From positions 1 through 64,000 of the forward strand of contig CAJOFL010000002.1 in the NCBI GenBank assembly GCA_905233895.1: DNA of 64,000 nucleotides, in the 5' to 3' direction. Positions 33,990 through 42,612 of the stretch are shown one piece after another. The position numbers and the translations under genes are program-made. The notes under the pieces were generated by a model. It saw nothing but the letters and a program-made list of their open reading frames with translations, was not told the DNA's origin and did no database searches. The DNA is from an uncultured Bacteroidales bacterium (lineage in GTDB: Bacteria; Bacteroidota; Bacteroidia; Bacteroidales; P3). How positions within the stretch are numbered: the stretch's first letter is position 1; the number at the start of each line of letters is the position of its first letter.

Positions 33990-35390
33990 ATGAAACTGCA
34001 ATTCTTGGGTGCCACCCGCGAGGTTACTGGAAGCAAGCATCTTATCACTACCAAGAGCGGGCTGAAAATCCTCCTCGACTGTGGCATGTACCAGGGCAAG
34101 GGTCTCGAGACCGACGCTATGAACCGCGACTTGGGCTTTGAACCTTCAGAGATTGACTACCTTATTCTCTCCCATGCTCATATCGACCACTCCGGTTTGA
34201 TTCCCTATATCTATAAGAACGGCTTCCGTGGAACGGTGGTTTGCACCCCCGCCACCCGTGACCTTTGTGCCATTATGCTCGCCGATGCCGGACGCATCCA
34301 GGAGCAGGATACGCAGACTTTCAACAAGAAACGCAAGGTACAGGGTCTCGAACCCGTGGAGCCTATCTATGACGAGCAGGACGCTCAGGCCTGTATGTCG
34401 TGCTTTATCAGTGTTCCATACCACAAGAAATTCAATATCGAAGGCGAGGTGACCGTCGAGTTTTTCGATGCCGGCCATATCCTCGGTTCGGCGTTTGTCT
34501 ATCTTGAAATCAAGGATGGCCGCCGTAAGATACGTCTCGGGTTCACCGGTGACATAGGTCGCTACAACAAGCAGATACTCAAAGACCCCGAGCCGTTCCC
34601 GCAGGTGGATCACCTTATCATGGAAAGCACCTATGGCGATCGGCTGCATGAGAGTCTTGAAAATGCTGAGCAAGAGCTGCTTATGGCGGTTTTGGATACT
34701 TGCACCAAGAAGAAAGGCAAGCTTATCATACCCAGTTTCGCCATTGGCCGTGCCCAGGAAATCATCTATGCCCTTGATCGTTTGGAGCATGTCAAGCTGC
34801 TGCCGGATATCGATGTCTTTGTCGACAGCCCGCTTTCCGTCAGCGCCACCAATATCATGCGGCTCCATACCGAGTGTTTCAACCAAGCAATTGCCGATTA
34901 TTGCCAAAATGATCCCGACCCGTTCGGGTTCGACCGTCTGCACTACATCCAGTCGGTGATGGAGTCCAAACAGTTGAATATCCGCCACAAGCCGTGTGTC
35001 ATCATCGCAGCCAGCGGCATGATGGAGGCCGGTCGTGTGAAGCACCACCTGGCCAACCATATCGACAATCCCGCCACTACCATACTCTGTGTCGGTTATT
35101 GTGAGCCTAGCACATTGGGTGCCAAGATTATGCGTGGCGACGAGGAGGTCTCGATATTCGGCCAGCGTCACAAGGTTCGTGCCGAGTTGCGCCGTATCGA
35201 TTCGTTCTCCGGACATGGCGATTACGAGGAGATGATACGTTATATCTCCTGTCAGGATCAGCGTAAGGTGAAGAATCTCTTCATCGTGCATGGCGAGGAG
35301 GAGACCCAGAGGCACTTCGCCGACACCCTCCGTTCCCGTGGTTGGCGCCATATTTCCATCCCCGAGTTCCGTGAGGAGGTGGAGATATGA
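33990..35390 (+). CDS. Beta-CASP metallo-beta-lactamase-fold RNase
   Basis: A 466-residue protein of the YSH1/CPSF type. The zinc site SHAHIDHSG is at residues 61-69 (H62, H64, D66, H67). The beta-CASP signatures are IIPSFAIGRAQEIIYAL, AASGMMEAGRVKHHL and the C-terminal SGHGDYEEM. Family members process or degrade RNA in the cytosol. It overlaps the LOG gene by 4 nt. The 37-nt gap before it shows no clear promoter. Confidence 0.92.
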   Translation: MKLQFLGATREVTGSKHLITTKSGLKILLDCGMYQGKGLETDAMNRDLGFEPSEIDYLILSHAHIDHSGLIPYIYKNGFRGTVVCTPATRDLCAIMLADAGRIQEQDTQTFNKKRKVQGLEPVEPIYDEQDAQACMSCFISVPYHKKFNIEGEVTVEFFDAGHILGSAFVYLEIKDGRRKIRLGFTGDIGRYNKQILKDPEPFPQVDHLIMESTYGDRLHESLENAEQELLMAVLDTCTKKKGKLIIPSFAIGRAQEIIYALDRLEHVKLLPDIDVFVDSPLSVSATNIMRLHTECFNQAIADYCQNDPDPFGFDRLHYIQSVMESKQLNIRHKPCVIIAASGMMEAGRVKHHLANHIDNPATTILCVGYCEPSTLGAKIMRGDEEVSIFGQRHKVRAELRRIDSFSGHGDYEEMIRYISCQDQRKVKNLFIVHGEEETQRHFADTLRSRGWRHISIPEFREEVEI

Positions 35391-35923
35391 ATATAGCGGT
35401 CTTCTGTGGCTCGTCGGTTCCGACCGACACTCGCATTGCCGATGCCGCGCATGAACTGGGCCGTCGTATCGCAGAGGCGGGGCATACCCTCGTCTATGGC
35501 GGCTCCAATCTGGGCTTGATGGGTGTTGTAAGCGGTGCGGCTCTCGAGGCTGGTGGTCGCGTCATTGGCGTAATACCTACGCTTTTCAGCGAGGAAATCA
35601 TCAATTCACAGCGCGTTACCGAGTTGGTTCGGGTTGCTTCCATGGCCGCCCGCAAGGAGTGGATGCTGCGTGAGTGCGACGCTTTCGTGGCTTTCCCGGG
35701 AGGTATAGGTACTCTTGACGAGGTGCTTGAGGTGTTGGTTGCCAATCAATTGAAGCAGATGGACAAGCCGATGGCCCTCTTCAACCATGCCTGTTTCTTC
35801 GCCCCGTTCCTGCAACAGGTCGACGTTATGGGCAGCAATGGTTTCTTCCGTTCGGGTGTCAGGCCCTCAATCATCGTCTGCGAAGATGTCGGCGAACTTC
35901 TTACCGAGTTGAATATTAAATAG
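35387..35923 (+). CDS. LOG family phosphoribohydrolase-like protein
   Basis: A 178-residue Rossmann-fold protein with GGSNLGLMGVVSGAAL (residues 38-53) and the LOG signature PGGIGTLDE (104-112). LOG enzymes release free base from nucleoside 5'-monophosphates, such as cytokinin precursors, or act on AMP-like substrates. The bacterial substrate is unknown. It is translationally coupled to the RNase gene. Confidence 0.93.
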   Translation: MNIAVFCGSSVPTDTRIADAAHELGRRIAEAGHTLVYGGSNLGLMGVVSGAALEAGGRVIGVIPTLFSEEIINSQRVTELVRVASMAARKEWMLRECDAFVAFPGGIGTLDEVLEVLVANQLKQMDKPMALFNHACFFAPFLQQVDVMGSNGFFRSGVRPSIIVCEDVGELLTELNIK

Positions 35924-35931
35924 AATAGAAG

Positions 35932-36624
35932 ATGGAAGGACTTATCCTTGCTGCTGGCCTTGGTACCCGCTTGCGGCCACTCACCAATGACCGCCCCAAG
36001 GCTCTGGTGGAGATAGAGGGGCGGACGCTGCTTGAAATCACCATGCAGCGGCTGGTGGAGGCAGGAGTGAAGCGCTGTGTTATCAACGTACACTATTTTG
36101 GCGACATGCTTATAGACTTCATCCAACGACACGAGTGGTCCTGCGAGGTTTTGGTGAGCGACGAACGTCAGTTGCTCCTCAATACCGGTGGTGCACTGAA
36201 GCATGCGGCACCACTGTTTTCGGGCAAGGAGCCTGTGCTTGTGCATAATGTCGACATTCTTTCTGATATTGACTTGTGTGCGTTGGAACGCCACCACCTC
36301 GCGAGCGGCAATCTGGTGACCCTGTGTACCAGTCGCCGCGAGACAACCCGCAAGCTGCTGTTCGACCGGAAAGGTAACCTGGCGGGCATCTATGGGCAGA
36401 TGGACGAAACTGGGCTCACTCCGCTGCCGTTCAGCGGTGTATCGATGCTGAGCCCCGAGTTATTCCCGCTCATGCCCCCCGACGACCATCCCTATCCTGT
36501 ATTCGGTTGCTATCTGGAGTTGGCCAAGAGTCACCGTATCGGTTATTTTATGCACCCGGTTGGCCGTTGGCTCGACGTGGGCACACCCGAAACCCTCGGG
36601 AAGGCCAAGTCGTTTTTTTGCTAA
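35932..36624 (+). CDS. Nucleotidyltransferase, MurU-like
   Basis: A 230-residue NTP-transferase with the sugar-nucleotidyltransferase N-terminus LAAGLGTRLRPLTNDRPKAL and the metal site HNVDIL. Its shortness and the GxGTRLRPLT start fit N-acetylmuramate-1-phosphate uridylyltransferase (MurU) or the closely related mannose-1-phosphate types. MurU feeds recycled MurNAc to peptidoglycan synthesis. No sugar kinase (AmgK) is adjacent, so the substrate remains open. It is 8 nt after the LOG gene. Confidence 0.8.
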   Translation: MEGLILAAGLGTRLRPLTNDRPKALVEIEGRTLLEITMQRLVEAGVKRCVINVHYFGDMLIDFIQRHEWSCEVLVSDERQLLLNTGGALKHAAPLFSGKEPVLVHNVDILSDIDLCALERHHLASGNLVTLCTSRRETTRKLLFDRKGNLAGIYGQMDETGLTPLPFSGVSMLSPELFPLMPPDDHPYPVFGCYLELAKSHRIGYFMHPVGRWLDVGTPETLGKAKSFFC

Positions 36625-36636
36625 TCCTGTTGGCCT

Positions 36637-37302
36637 ATGCCTCATCTGCTAAGCAAGAGCAAATATGTCCGTGGCCTGCAGTGCGACAGGGCTTTGTGGC
36701 TCGATGTCCACAACCCTCGACTCGCGTGCTACACTGCCGAACAGATGCGCCGCTTCGACCGCGGCCGTGAGTTCGAGTACGCCTTCAAGGACATTTTCCC
36801 CAATGGAGTGGACATCAGTTTGGAAATGAAACGCAACGTCGACGCCTATCCTGAGCGTACTACCCAACTGTTGGAGAAAGAAGAAGAGGTGGATATCTTC
36901 GAGGCGGGTTTCCAATACGACGATGTCCTCGTGCTTGCCGACGTGGTACACAAGAACGCCGACGGCTCGCTCGACATCTACGAGGTGAAGAGTGGCACTG
37001 CACTAAGCGATACCTACAGAAACGACGCTGCAGTGCAGTATTATGTGATTTCGCACTGCCGTGTTGTGAATAGTTTCTCGTTGGTTTTCAACGACGGGAA
37101 TGGAGGTTTTATTAAAGAAGACCTTTCCTCCGACCTTGCGGAGCAGGCCTCGGAGGTGGAACATAATATCGTCGCCATGAAAGAGATACTCTTGCATGGA
37201 GAACCTGACACTCCCACTGGCCAGCACTGCCTCGACCCCTATGCCTGCCCCTATCAGCACTACTGTGCCCAAGGGGTACGGCAGTTGTCGCTTTTTTCGT
37301 GA
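36637..37302 (+). CDS. Cas4-like PD-(D/E)XK nuclease with Cys cluster (DUF2779-related)
   Basis: A 221-residue protein. The active-site string is LVLADVV (D102) and YEVKSGT (E116, K118), giving D-x13-ExK. C16 in GLQCDRALWL, with the C-terminal trio HCLDPYACPYQHYC, forms a four-Cys arrangement like the 4Fe-4S cluster of Cas4/AddB nucleases. LSKSKYVRGLQCDRALWLD also matches the start of DUF2779 proteins, which are about twice as long. No CRISPR array or cas gene is nearby. It probably acts on DNA. It is the last gene of the plus-strand run. Confidence 0.75.
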   Translation: MPHLLSKSKYVRGLQCDRALWLDVHNPRLACYTAEQMRRFDRGREFEYAFKDIFPNGVDISLEMKRNVDAYPERTTQLLEKEEEVDIFEAGFQYDDVLVLADVVHKNADGSLDIYEVKSGTALSDTYRNDAAVQYYVISHCRVVNSFSLVFNDGNGGFIKEDLSSDLAEQASEVEHNIVAMKEILLHGEPDTPTGQHCLDPYACPYQHYCAQGVRQLSLFS

Positions 37303-37410
37303 TGACTCCGTATCAGGTCCGAGATGACTCCGTGTTAAGTCCGTCTTAAGCCGGTATCACAATGCTGCGGAGTGCTACCTGCCCCTATGTTATCACGGTG
37401 TTATTTGCAT
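37303..37410. repeat. Intergenic repeat B, copy 1, palindromic module
   Basis: It starts at the stop of the Cas4-like gene with TGACTCCG and GACTCCGTGTTAAGTCCG. GGAGTGCTACC and CCCTATGTTATCACGGTG follow. The right end TTATCACGGTGTTA is the reverse complement of TAACACCGTGATAA found in copy 2 (62742-62850), and it pairs imperfectly with TTAAGCCGGTATCAC here. A structured, REP-like element is suggested. Confidence 0.75.
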
Positions 37411-37512
37411 GATAGGTGCTACCGGATAGTTACCAATTTCTCAATCGTATCAAAGAACTCTTTGGGTTTTGAAGTTGGTACAAAGGTAAGAATGTTGTCC
37501 GAAATGGCAAAA

Positions 37513-37539
37513 AAAAGATACGCATAATGCGTATCTTTT
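37513..37539. terminator. Hairpin terminator between converging genes
   Basis: AAAAGATACGCA and TGCGTATCTTTT (12-bp perfect stem, 3-nt loop) lie between the plus-strand Cas4-like gene and the minus-strand YD-repeat-like gene. A-runs and T-runs flank it on both sides, so it can stop both. A second 8-bp stem, GTTACGCA/TGCGTAAC, follows at 37577-37600. Confidence 0.8.
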
Positions 37540-37608
37540 AGTTTATCGGCTAGTAATGGCCAGTTTGAAACCCCGAGTTACGCATAAGAATCTGCGTAAC
37601 CCAATTCA

Positions 37609-37648
37609 CCGGTAACCTGGTAACCGGTAACCTGGTAACCGGTAACTT
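37609..37648. repeat. 15-bp tandem repeat of repeat B, copy 1
   Basis: CCGGTAACCTGGTAA twice (37609-37623, 37624-37638), then CCGGTAACTT. It ends 10 bp before the stop of the downstream minus-strand gene. A shorter version occurs at 62861-62884 beside repeat B copy 2. Confidence 0.9.
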
Positions 37649-37657
37649 CGTCTCTTT

Positions 37658-38485
37658 TTACTCTACCGGGAAGGCGATTTCGCGCTCGATGACCTGATAG
37701 GGCACGTTGTTGCGGTAGATGGTCTGGCGCACCCAGTTGTCGTCCTCGTCGTACTCGTAAACGTAGCTGTGCTTCCAGTTGAGGTGCTCGTCATAGTTGA
37801 ACGAGCTGACTTCGATGAGGTTGTCGTGGTCGTCATAGTAGTATGTGGTCAGTGCCGAAAGGAACTCGTCGGCATCATAGAAACGCCACTCGATGCGGTT
37901 GCCGCGGGCGTCGTATTTGTAGAGGTAGTGCTGCATCAACTCGCCGTCGCGGTTGTAGAACTCCATTTCGGTGCAGTTGCCGTACTGATCGTACTTGTAG
38001 GTGCGCTTTTCGGTCATCTCGCCGTCAGCGTCGAAACTCTGTTCCTCGACCTTCAGACCGTTCTGGAACTTCGAACTTTCCTTCTTGGTCATCTGGTTGC
38101 CGAGAAAGACGGTGCGCTCGATACGGTTTCCGTCGCGGTCGTTGAGGTAGGCGGTACGGCCGGTGAGCATCTTCTCGCGGTTGTACTCGTTCCAACCCAA
38201 GCTGTAACCGTTGACGTCGAAGAAGTAGCTGTACCAGGTGTAGTCGTCGGCCTTGGTGCGGAACTTGTCGGCGAAGTTGCCGCGCTTGTCGAAGGTTATG
38301 CTGTCGATGCAGATGAGCTGACGGCCGCCATTGGCACCCCCACGTAGGTTGTAGGTGTACTCAATCACATAGATTGCATTGCCGTGGATGCCCATTTCGG
38401 TGCGCGAGTTCTTACGCGGACGAGGGCCTGCAATTGCAGTGCCTGCAATGAGCAGGACGAGAATCAGAGCGATATTTTTCTTCAT
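37658..38485 (-). CDS. Exported protein with YD/RHS-like repeats
   Basis: The start MKKNIALILVLLIAGTAIAG at 38485 is chosen because the track's TTG start overlies a TATCTTTG promoter box. The 275-residue mature region holds a signal peptide then about six repeats of 20-22 residues, such as YKYDQYGNCTEMEFYNRDGE, YKYDARGNRIEWRFYDADEF and YEYDEDDNWVRQTIYRNNVP. These resemble short RHS/YD repeats that form beta-structures in secreted proteins. No toxin domain is present. Function unknown. Confidence 0.72.
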   Translation of the reverse strand: MKKNIALILVLLIAGTAIAGPRPRKNSRTEMGIHGNAIYVIEYTYNLRGGANGGRQLICIDSITFDKRGNFADKFRTKADDYTWYSYFFDVNGYSLGWNEYNREKMLTGRTAYLNDRDGNRIERTVFLGNQMTKKESSKFQNGLKVEEQSFDADGEMTEKRTYKYDQYGNCTEMEFYNRDGELMQHYLYKYDARGNRIEWRFYDADEFLSALTTYYYDDHDNLIEVSSFNYDEHLNWKHSYVYEYDEDDNWVRQTIYRNNVPYQVIEREIAFPVE

Positions 38486-38507
38486 GGTTTTCATTGTTTT
38501 CAAAATG

Positions 38508-38540
38508 CAAAGATACAACTTTTTCCTAAATCTAACGCAA
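38508..38540 (-). promoter_or_regulatory. Promoter of the YD-repeat gene
   Basis: Minus-strand TATCTTTG (38508-38515) with TTG (38538-38540) 22 nt upstream. It supports the internal start at 38485. Confidence 0.6.
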
Positions 38541-38551
38541 TTTATGTTGAA

Positions 38552-40030
38552 TTATTGTTTTGATGTGTCGTTTTTCTTATCTTTGCGGACGAAAAAGAGG
38601 ATGCCCAGTGCTAGGGTGATAGCGGCGGAAATGGCGTAGCCAGCAGGGCGGGGGAGTAAGCTCCCGAGCCCCTCTTTGTAGGCAACAAGGAGGAAACTGA
38701 CGGTCACCATGCTCATGAAGAGGGCCGGGATAAGAGTAATCCAGTACCAGCCGCCTTTCTTCAGGCGGGCGAGGAAAACTGTGACGGCCCACAACGTTAC
38801 CATAGCAAGCACTTGGTTGGCCCATGAGAAATAGCGCCAGATATAGTCGAAACCGGCGGGGTTGGCCAGCGAGAATACCAGCAGGGCGGCAGCCAGCACA
38901 AAGACAGGCAGTGCCACCAGCAGTCGCTTGGGTACGGGCTTCTGGTCTACATGCATAAAGTCGGCCACAATAAGGCGTGCCGACCGTAGGGCGGTATCGC
39001 CGCTGGTGACAGCTGCGCTTACCACACCGAGAATGGTAATGAAGGCTATGACGGGCGGGAACCAGCTGTTGGCTATCACTCCCACCATCGCGGCGCCGCT
39101 CTTACCGAGGCACAGTTCCGGATGGTCGTGGAAGAAATAGGCTGCAGCGGCAGCCCAGATGAGGGCCACAACGCCTTCGGCAATCATTGCGCCATAGAAG
39201 ATGGGTCGAGCCTGCTTCTCGTTCACCATGCAGCGCGCCATAAGAGGCGACTGTGTGGCGTGGAATCCGCTGATGGCGCCACAGGCAATCGAGATGAACA
39301 TCATCGGGAAGATGGGGTTTGTATCGGCTTTCGGGTGGCTGTTCTCCAAGCCTTCCCACACCTCGCGAAGGGGCACCTGATAGACTACAAAGGCAACAAC
39401 AATGGCCAGCGCCATAGCCAGCAACAGGATTCCGAACACAGGGTATATCTTGCCTATAATCTTGTCAATGGGCAGCAGGGTGGCCAGCAGGTAGTAGACG
39501 AAAATGAGTATCACCCAGAAGTATTGGATGACATTGTGGTCGATATGGCGCAACCCCTCGGGAACGAAGATGTCCTGGGTGAGTAGGGTGGCGGGGGTGT
39601 TGACAAACACTGCTCCCACTAGAATCATAAGCACCACGGTGAATCCGCGCATGAACTGCTTCATACCGTTGCCCAGATAGCGTCCGTGGATTTCAGGCAG
39701 CGAGGCGCCGTCCTGACGGATGGAAATGAAGCCAGCGATGAAGTCGTGCACTGCGCCGGCGAATATACATCCAAACACAATCCAGAGGTACGAGGCGGTT
39801 CCGAACTGAGCCCCCATCACGGCGCCAATAATTGGGCCAACACCCGCGATGTTGAGAAACTGGATGAGGAAGATGCGCCACGGTTTCATCGGTACATAGT
39901 CCACCCCATCGGGGTGCGCTACTGCCGGCGTCACACGTTGCGGGTCGACTCCTATCACACGCTCTATTAGTTTCGAGTACAGCCAGTAACCTAGCACCAG
40001 CAGTACGATAGCGATAATAAAAGATACCAT
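38552..40030 (-). CDS. Carbon starvation protein CstA family transporter
   Basis: A 492-residue inner-membrane protein with about 13-15 hydrophobic segments. CstA marks are VAHPDGVDYVPMKPWRIFLIQFLNIAGVGPIIGAV (split motif DYVP, NIAGxGPI), SGFHATQSPLMARC and VTSGDTALRSARLIVADF. Family members take up peptides or pyruvate. The protein is shorter than E. coli CstA but typical for Bacteroidetes. It lies 25 nt downstream of the methyltransferase locus. Confidence 0.92.
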   Translation of the reverse strand: MVSFIIAIVLLVLGYWLYSKLIERVIGVDPQRVTPAVAHPDGVDYVPMKPWRIFLIQFLNIAGVGPIIGAVMGAQFGTASYLWIVFGCIFAGAVHDFIAGFISIRQDGASLPEIHGRYLGNGMKQFMRGFTVVLMILVGAVFVNTPATLLTQDIFVPEGLRHIDHNVIQYFWVILIFVYYLLATLLPIDKIIGKIYPVFGILLLAMALAIVVAFVVYQVPLREVWEGLENSHPKADTNPIFPMMFISIACGAISGFHATQSPLMARCMVNEKQARPIFYGAMIAEGVVALIWAAAAAYFFHDHPELCLGKSGAAMVGVIANSWFPPVIAFITILGVVSAAVTSGDTALRSARLIVADFMHVDQKPVPKRLLVALPVFVLAAALLVFSLANPAGFDYIWRYFSWANQVLAMVTLWAVTVFLARLKKGGWYWITLIPALFMSMVTVSFLLVAYKEGLGSLLPRPAGYAISAAITLALGILFFVRKDKKNDTSKQ

Positions 40031-40055
40031 AATTTTGATATTTGATTTTTAGTTT

Positions 40056-42611
40056 TCATTTCTCACGGTCTGCAACCAAAACAGCCAACCGCGACAACGC
40101 TTCCTCTGCAAACTCTTCTGCACGTTCGCCGAACAGGATCCTGGCCCACGCCATATCTATCTCGCGCAGTCTCGGTTGGCGGAGATTTATAAACTCGTTG
40201 ATTGGAGTGGCAGTTATTATTGCCCGCTGTTCATTTGTCAATTGGTTGGTGATGGGAACATGCAATGTCTCATAGTCTTCCTTCTCCAGTTTTCGCAATC
40301 CTTTTCGATTGTTGCCATAGGCTTCGCATTCTAGTTGGTAGAATACGGAGGCGAACCACGATGCCAGCAATCTGGCTCGTTCCTTATCGGCTTGGATTAC
40401 GAAGAAATTGGTCGACACATAGGTTGGTTTCTCGGTAATAAACACTCGTCCGTTGCTTCGAATCATTCTTGGAAGCAACACGCAGTCTGCAGGAGAGATA
40501 TGCCCAGATTCCATTTTCAGAGTTTTGATATATTCCTGCATTGATTTGTTGTCTTGCCGTTGTTTCTTACCTTTGGAATTCTCGGACTGCATTATTTCTT
40601 TGACATGGTTTTCAATCTCGCTGTCATCCATTCCAGCCACATTCACAAATAATGAATCCCCGTCGCCTATGAATAAGTCTTTATATTTGGCGTTGTTAAC
40701 CCCAGGGGCGGTATGCCCTTTCAAAGAGTCCTTAATTGTAAGTGTGGAATCAGGCTTCAAGAAGAGCAATTTCGTACATCCGCTGTTTCCTACTTTCCCG
40801 CGCAAATAGCTGTACTCACTTCCTTTCAGTGTTGCTAGGCATTTCGCAGTATTCAAGTTGTACTTGATGAAATTCTGTGCTGATTCCCTTGTCATATTGC
40901 CGATATGCCATCCAGATGCAATTGTGTCCTGAAGTTCCTTCACGGGTATCAATGCACCTTCAAACTGCTGGTTGATATTTTCAAGTCCGCTTCGGCTAAA
41001 GTTCGAGTTCAGTGCTTCTTTGATTGAGACTGTATCAATTTCAGAAAGTATCTCATTGCTGTATAGGTAGCGTATGTTTTCTGGATGAGAACCCTTTATT
41101 CCGATAAGGACAGAGGTGTTTTGTGCTACATCTTCAAACAGGTTTTCTTGCGGATATGTGAAAATCATCTGCAGACCAAAATCGTCCAGCAGCATTCTTC
41201 GGATAGCGACGCTGGCGTCACCGCGCGTTGTTAAGTGGGTGTTCGGTATGATTGTGGCTATAATTGTATCCTCTTTTGCTAAAGCAGACACCAGTTCCAC
41301 AAAAGGTCCTTCCAGCGGCATCTGGCCGCCTATTGTTGTTGGCTCGGACTTTTTTGCACTACGAATCCTTTGGTACAGTTTTGCTTTCCGTTCAGTGCAG
41401 TAGACACCCACTGCCGACAAATATGGGGGATTCATCACTATAATCCTGACATTGTCAAAGCTCGAGGCTGGCATGTCGGCAATGTTCATTGCTGTGATAC
41501 TGGCAGTGTTGTTCTTTTCAACCGTCGAAGCGAACTTTAGTCCAATGCGGAGCGATAGCAATTGTAGTAGTTTGTCATTGATGTCGTTGGCTACTATCTG
41601 TGATGGAGTAATATTGTTGAATACGTTCAGCGCGGCACAAATCAAACTGCCGCTTCCTGCGGCGGGATCCATAATCTTTTCGTTGGCACCGAGTTCACCT
41701 GTCACACTCTTTACAATCCACATTATGGCATTTGCAAGCTCGGTGTCGGTAGGTACCTCACCCTCGTGCCGATGTCTCTCCGAAATAACACGGTGCATGA
41801 TATTGGCTAGTTCGTCGGCATCCACATATGTTCTGCCCAGTTCGTATAGTTGGTTGAGGAGGACCTTGCTCGTATGTATATTGCGGTCGTCGGTGTCAGA
41901 AGACTGCGAGAATATGTCAGAAAAGTTGATTTTCAGAGCCTCTCGGCATACAAGGTCGACCTTGTTGGATAGTTTTGATATGGTTCTCAGACCTTTGCGG
42001 TTGATTTTTGAGAACGAGCCACGGATATACTCGTAGAAAAGTCCTGCCAGTGTCTTGTTCCATTCTGACTTGCTGTCCTTCCTGTCCTGTATTTCGTCGA
42101 CAAAACTTTTGAATGTGAGCAGGTAACGGCCGCTGTCATTGATTATTGTCGTCAACAAGTGGGCATAATGGGCGGTCAAGTCTGCCATAAAGGTCGTCTT
42201 GTCAACTTCATGGAACCGGTGGGTCATTGTAATGCCCGGTTCGATAATCTGTTCGTAAACGTTGGGCCGCCCCTGATCGTATTTGAACAAGCAGGAACTC
42301 TCCAGATTGGTCAATATGTAGTATTTGCTTTCCAGTTCGGCATCGCGCATGGACTGTACATAACTCATTGCCTGAAACTGGTAGCGTGTGCTGTTGACTG
42401 CGGCAACGGTACGCTTGACTTCAACCACACACAATATCTTGTTGGTGGCTTTGTTCGCGACAACTACATCCATTTCGATAGTGCCTACATGCCTGTGGTG
42501 CTGAACCTCATAGATATTTTCGAGATGTAACTTCTGCAAAGCCCCTTCGAAGGCTTCGATGCATACTGGGTGAAATCGCTCAACTTCTTTGTCTGTATTA
42601 GTCAGCCACAT
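40056..42611 (-). CDS. Nuclease-methyltransferase fusion, type IIG/type I-like N6-adenine restriction-modification protein
   Basis: An 851-residue protein. Residues 30-110 form a PD-(D/E)XK nuclease core with TIEMDVVV (D48) and CVVEVKRT (E64, K66). A helical region (about 150-290) leads into the N6-adenine methyltransferase, with motif I DPAAGSGS (from residue 315) and catalytic NPPY (394-397). The C-terminal 350 residues are likely the DNA-recognition part (GWHIGNMTRESAQNFIK). Such fusions cut DNA away from their recognition site and methylate to protect it. Two further methyltransferase genes precede it in the same direction, one 1 nt and the next overlapping. Confidence 0.85.
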   Translation of the reverse strand: MWLTNTDKEVERFHPVCIEAFEGALQKLHLENIYEVQHHRHVGTIEMDVVVANKATNKILCVVEVKRTVAAVNSTRYQFQAMSYVQSMRDAELESKYYILTNLESSCLFKYDQGRPNVYEQIIEPGITMTHRFHEVDKTTFMADLTAHYAHLLTTIINDSGRYLLTFKSFVDEIQDRKDSKSEWNKTLAGLFYEYIRGSFSKINRKGLRTISKLSNKVDLVCREALKINFSDIFSQSSDTDDRNIHTSKVLLNQLYELGRTYVDADELANIMHRVISERHRHEGEVPTDTELANAIMWIVKSVTGELGANEKIMDPAAGSGSLICAALNVFNNITPSQIVANDINDKLLQLLSLRIGLKFASTVEKNNTASITAMNIADMPASSFDNVRIIVMNPPYLSAVGVYCTERKAKLYQRIRSAKKSEPTTIGGQMPLEGPFVELVSALAKEDTIIATIIPNTHLTTRGDASVAIRRMLLDDFGLQMIFTYPQENLFEDVAQNTSVLIGIKGSHPENIRYLYSNEILSEIDTVSIKEALNSNFSRSGLENINQQFEGALIPVKELQDTIASGWHIGNMTRESAQNFIKYNLNTAKCLATLKGSEYSYLRGKVGNSGCTKLLFLKPDSTLTIKDSLKGHTAPGVNNAKYKDLFIGDGDSLFVNVAGMDDSEIENHVKEIMQSENSKGKKQRQDNKSMQEYIKTLKMESGHISPADCVLLPRMIRSNGRVFITEKPTYVSTNFFVIQADKERARLLASWFASVFYQLECEAYGNNRKGLRKLEKEDYETLHVPITNQLTNEQRAIITATPINEFINLRQPRLREIDMAWARILFGERAEEFAEEALSRLAVLVADREK

Positions 42612-42612
42612 A

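Noticed and set aside
34146-35351. 401-codon minus-strand ORF
   Set aside because: Antisense of the beta-CASP RNase gene, whose zinc motif is clear.
38565-38585. TATCTTTG on the plus strand inside the cstA 3' end
   Set aside because: It points into the cstA coding sequence with no plus-strand gene behind it; chance match.
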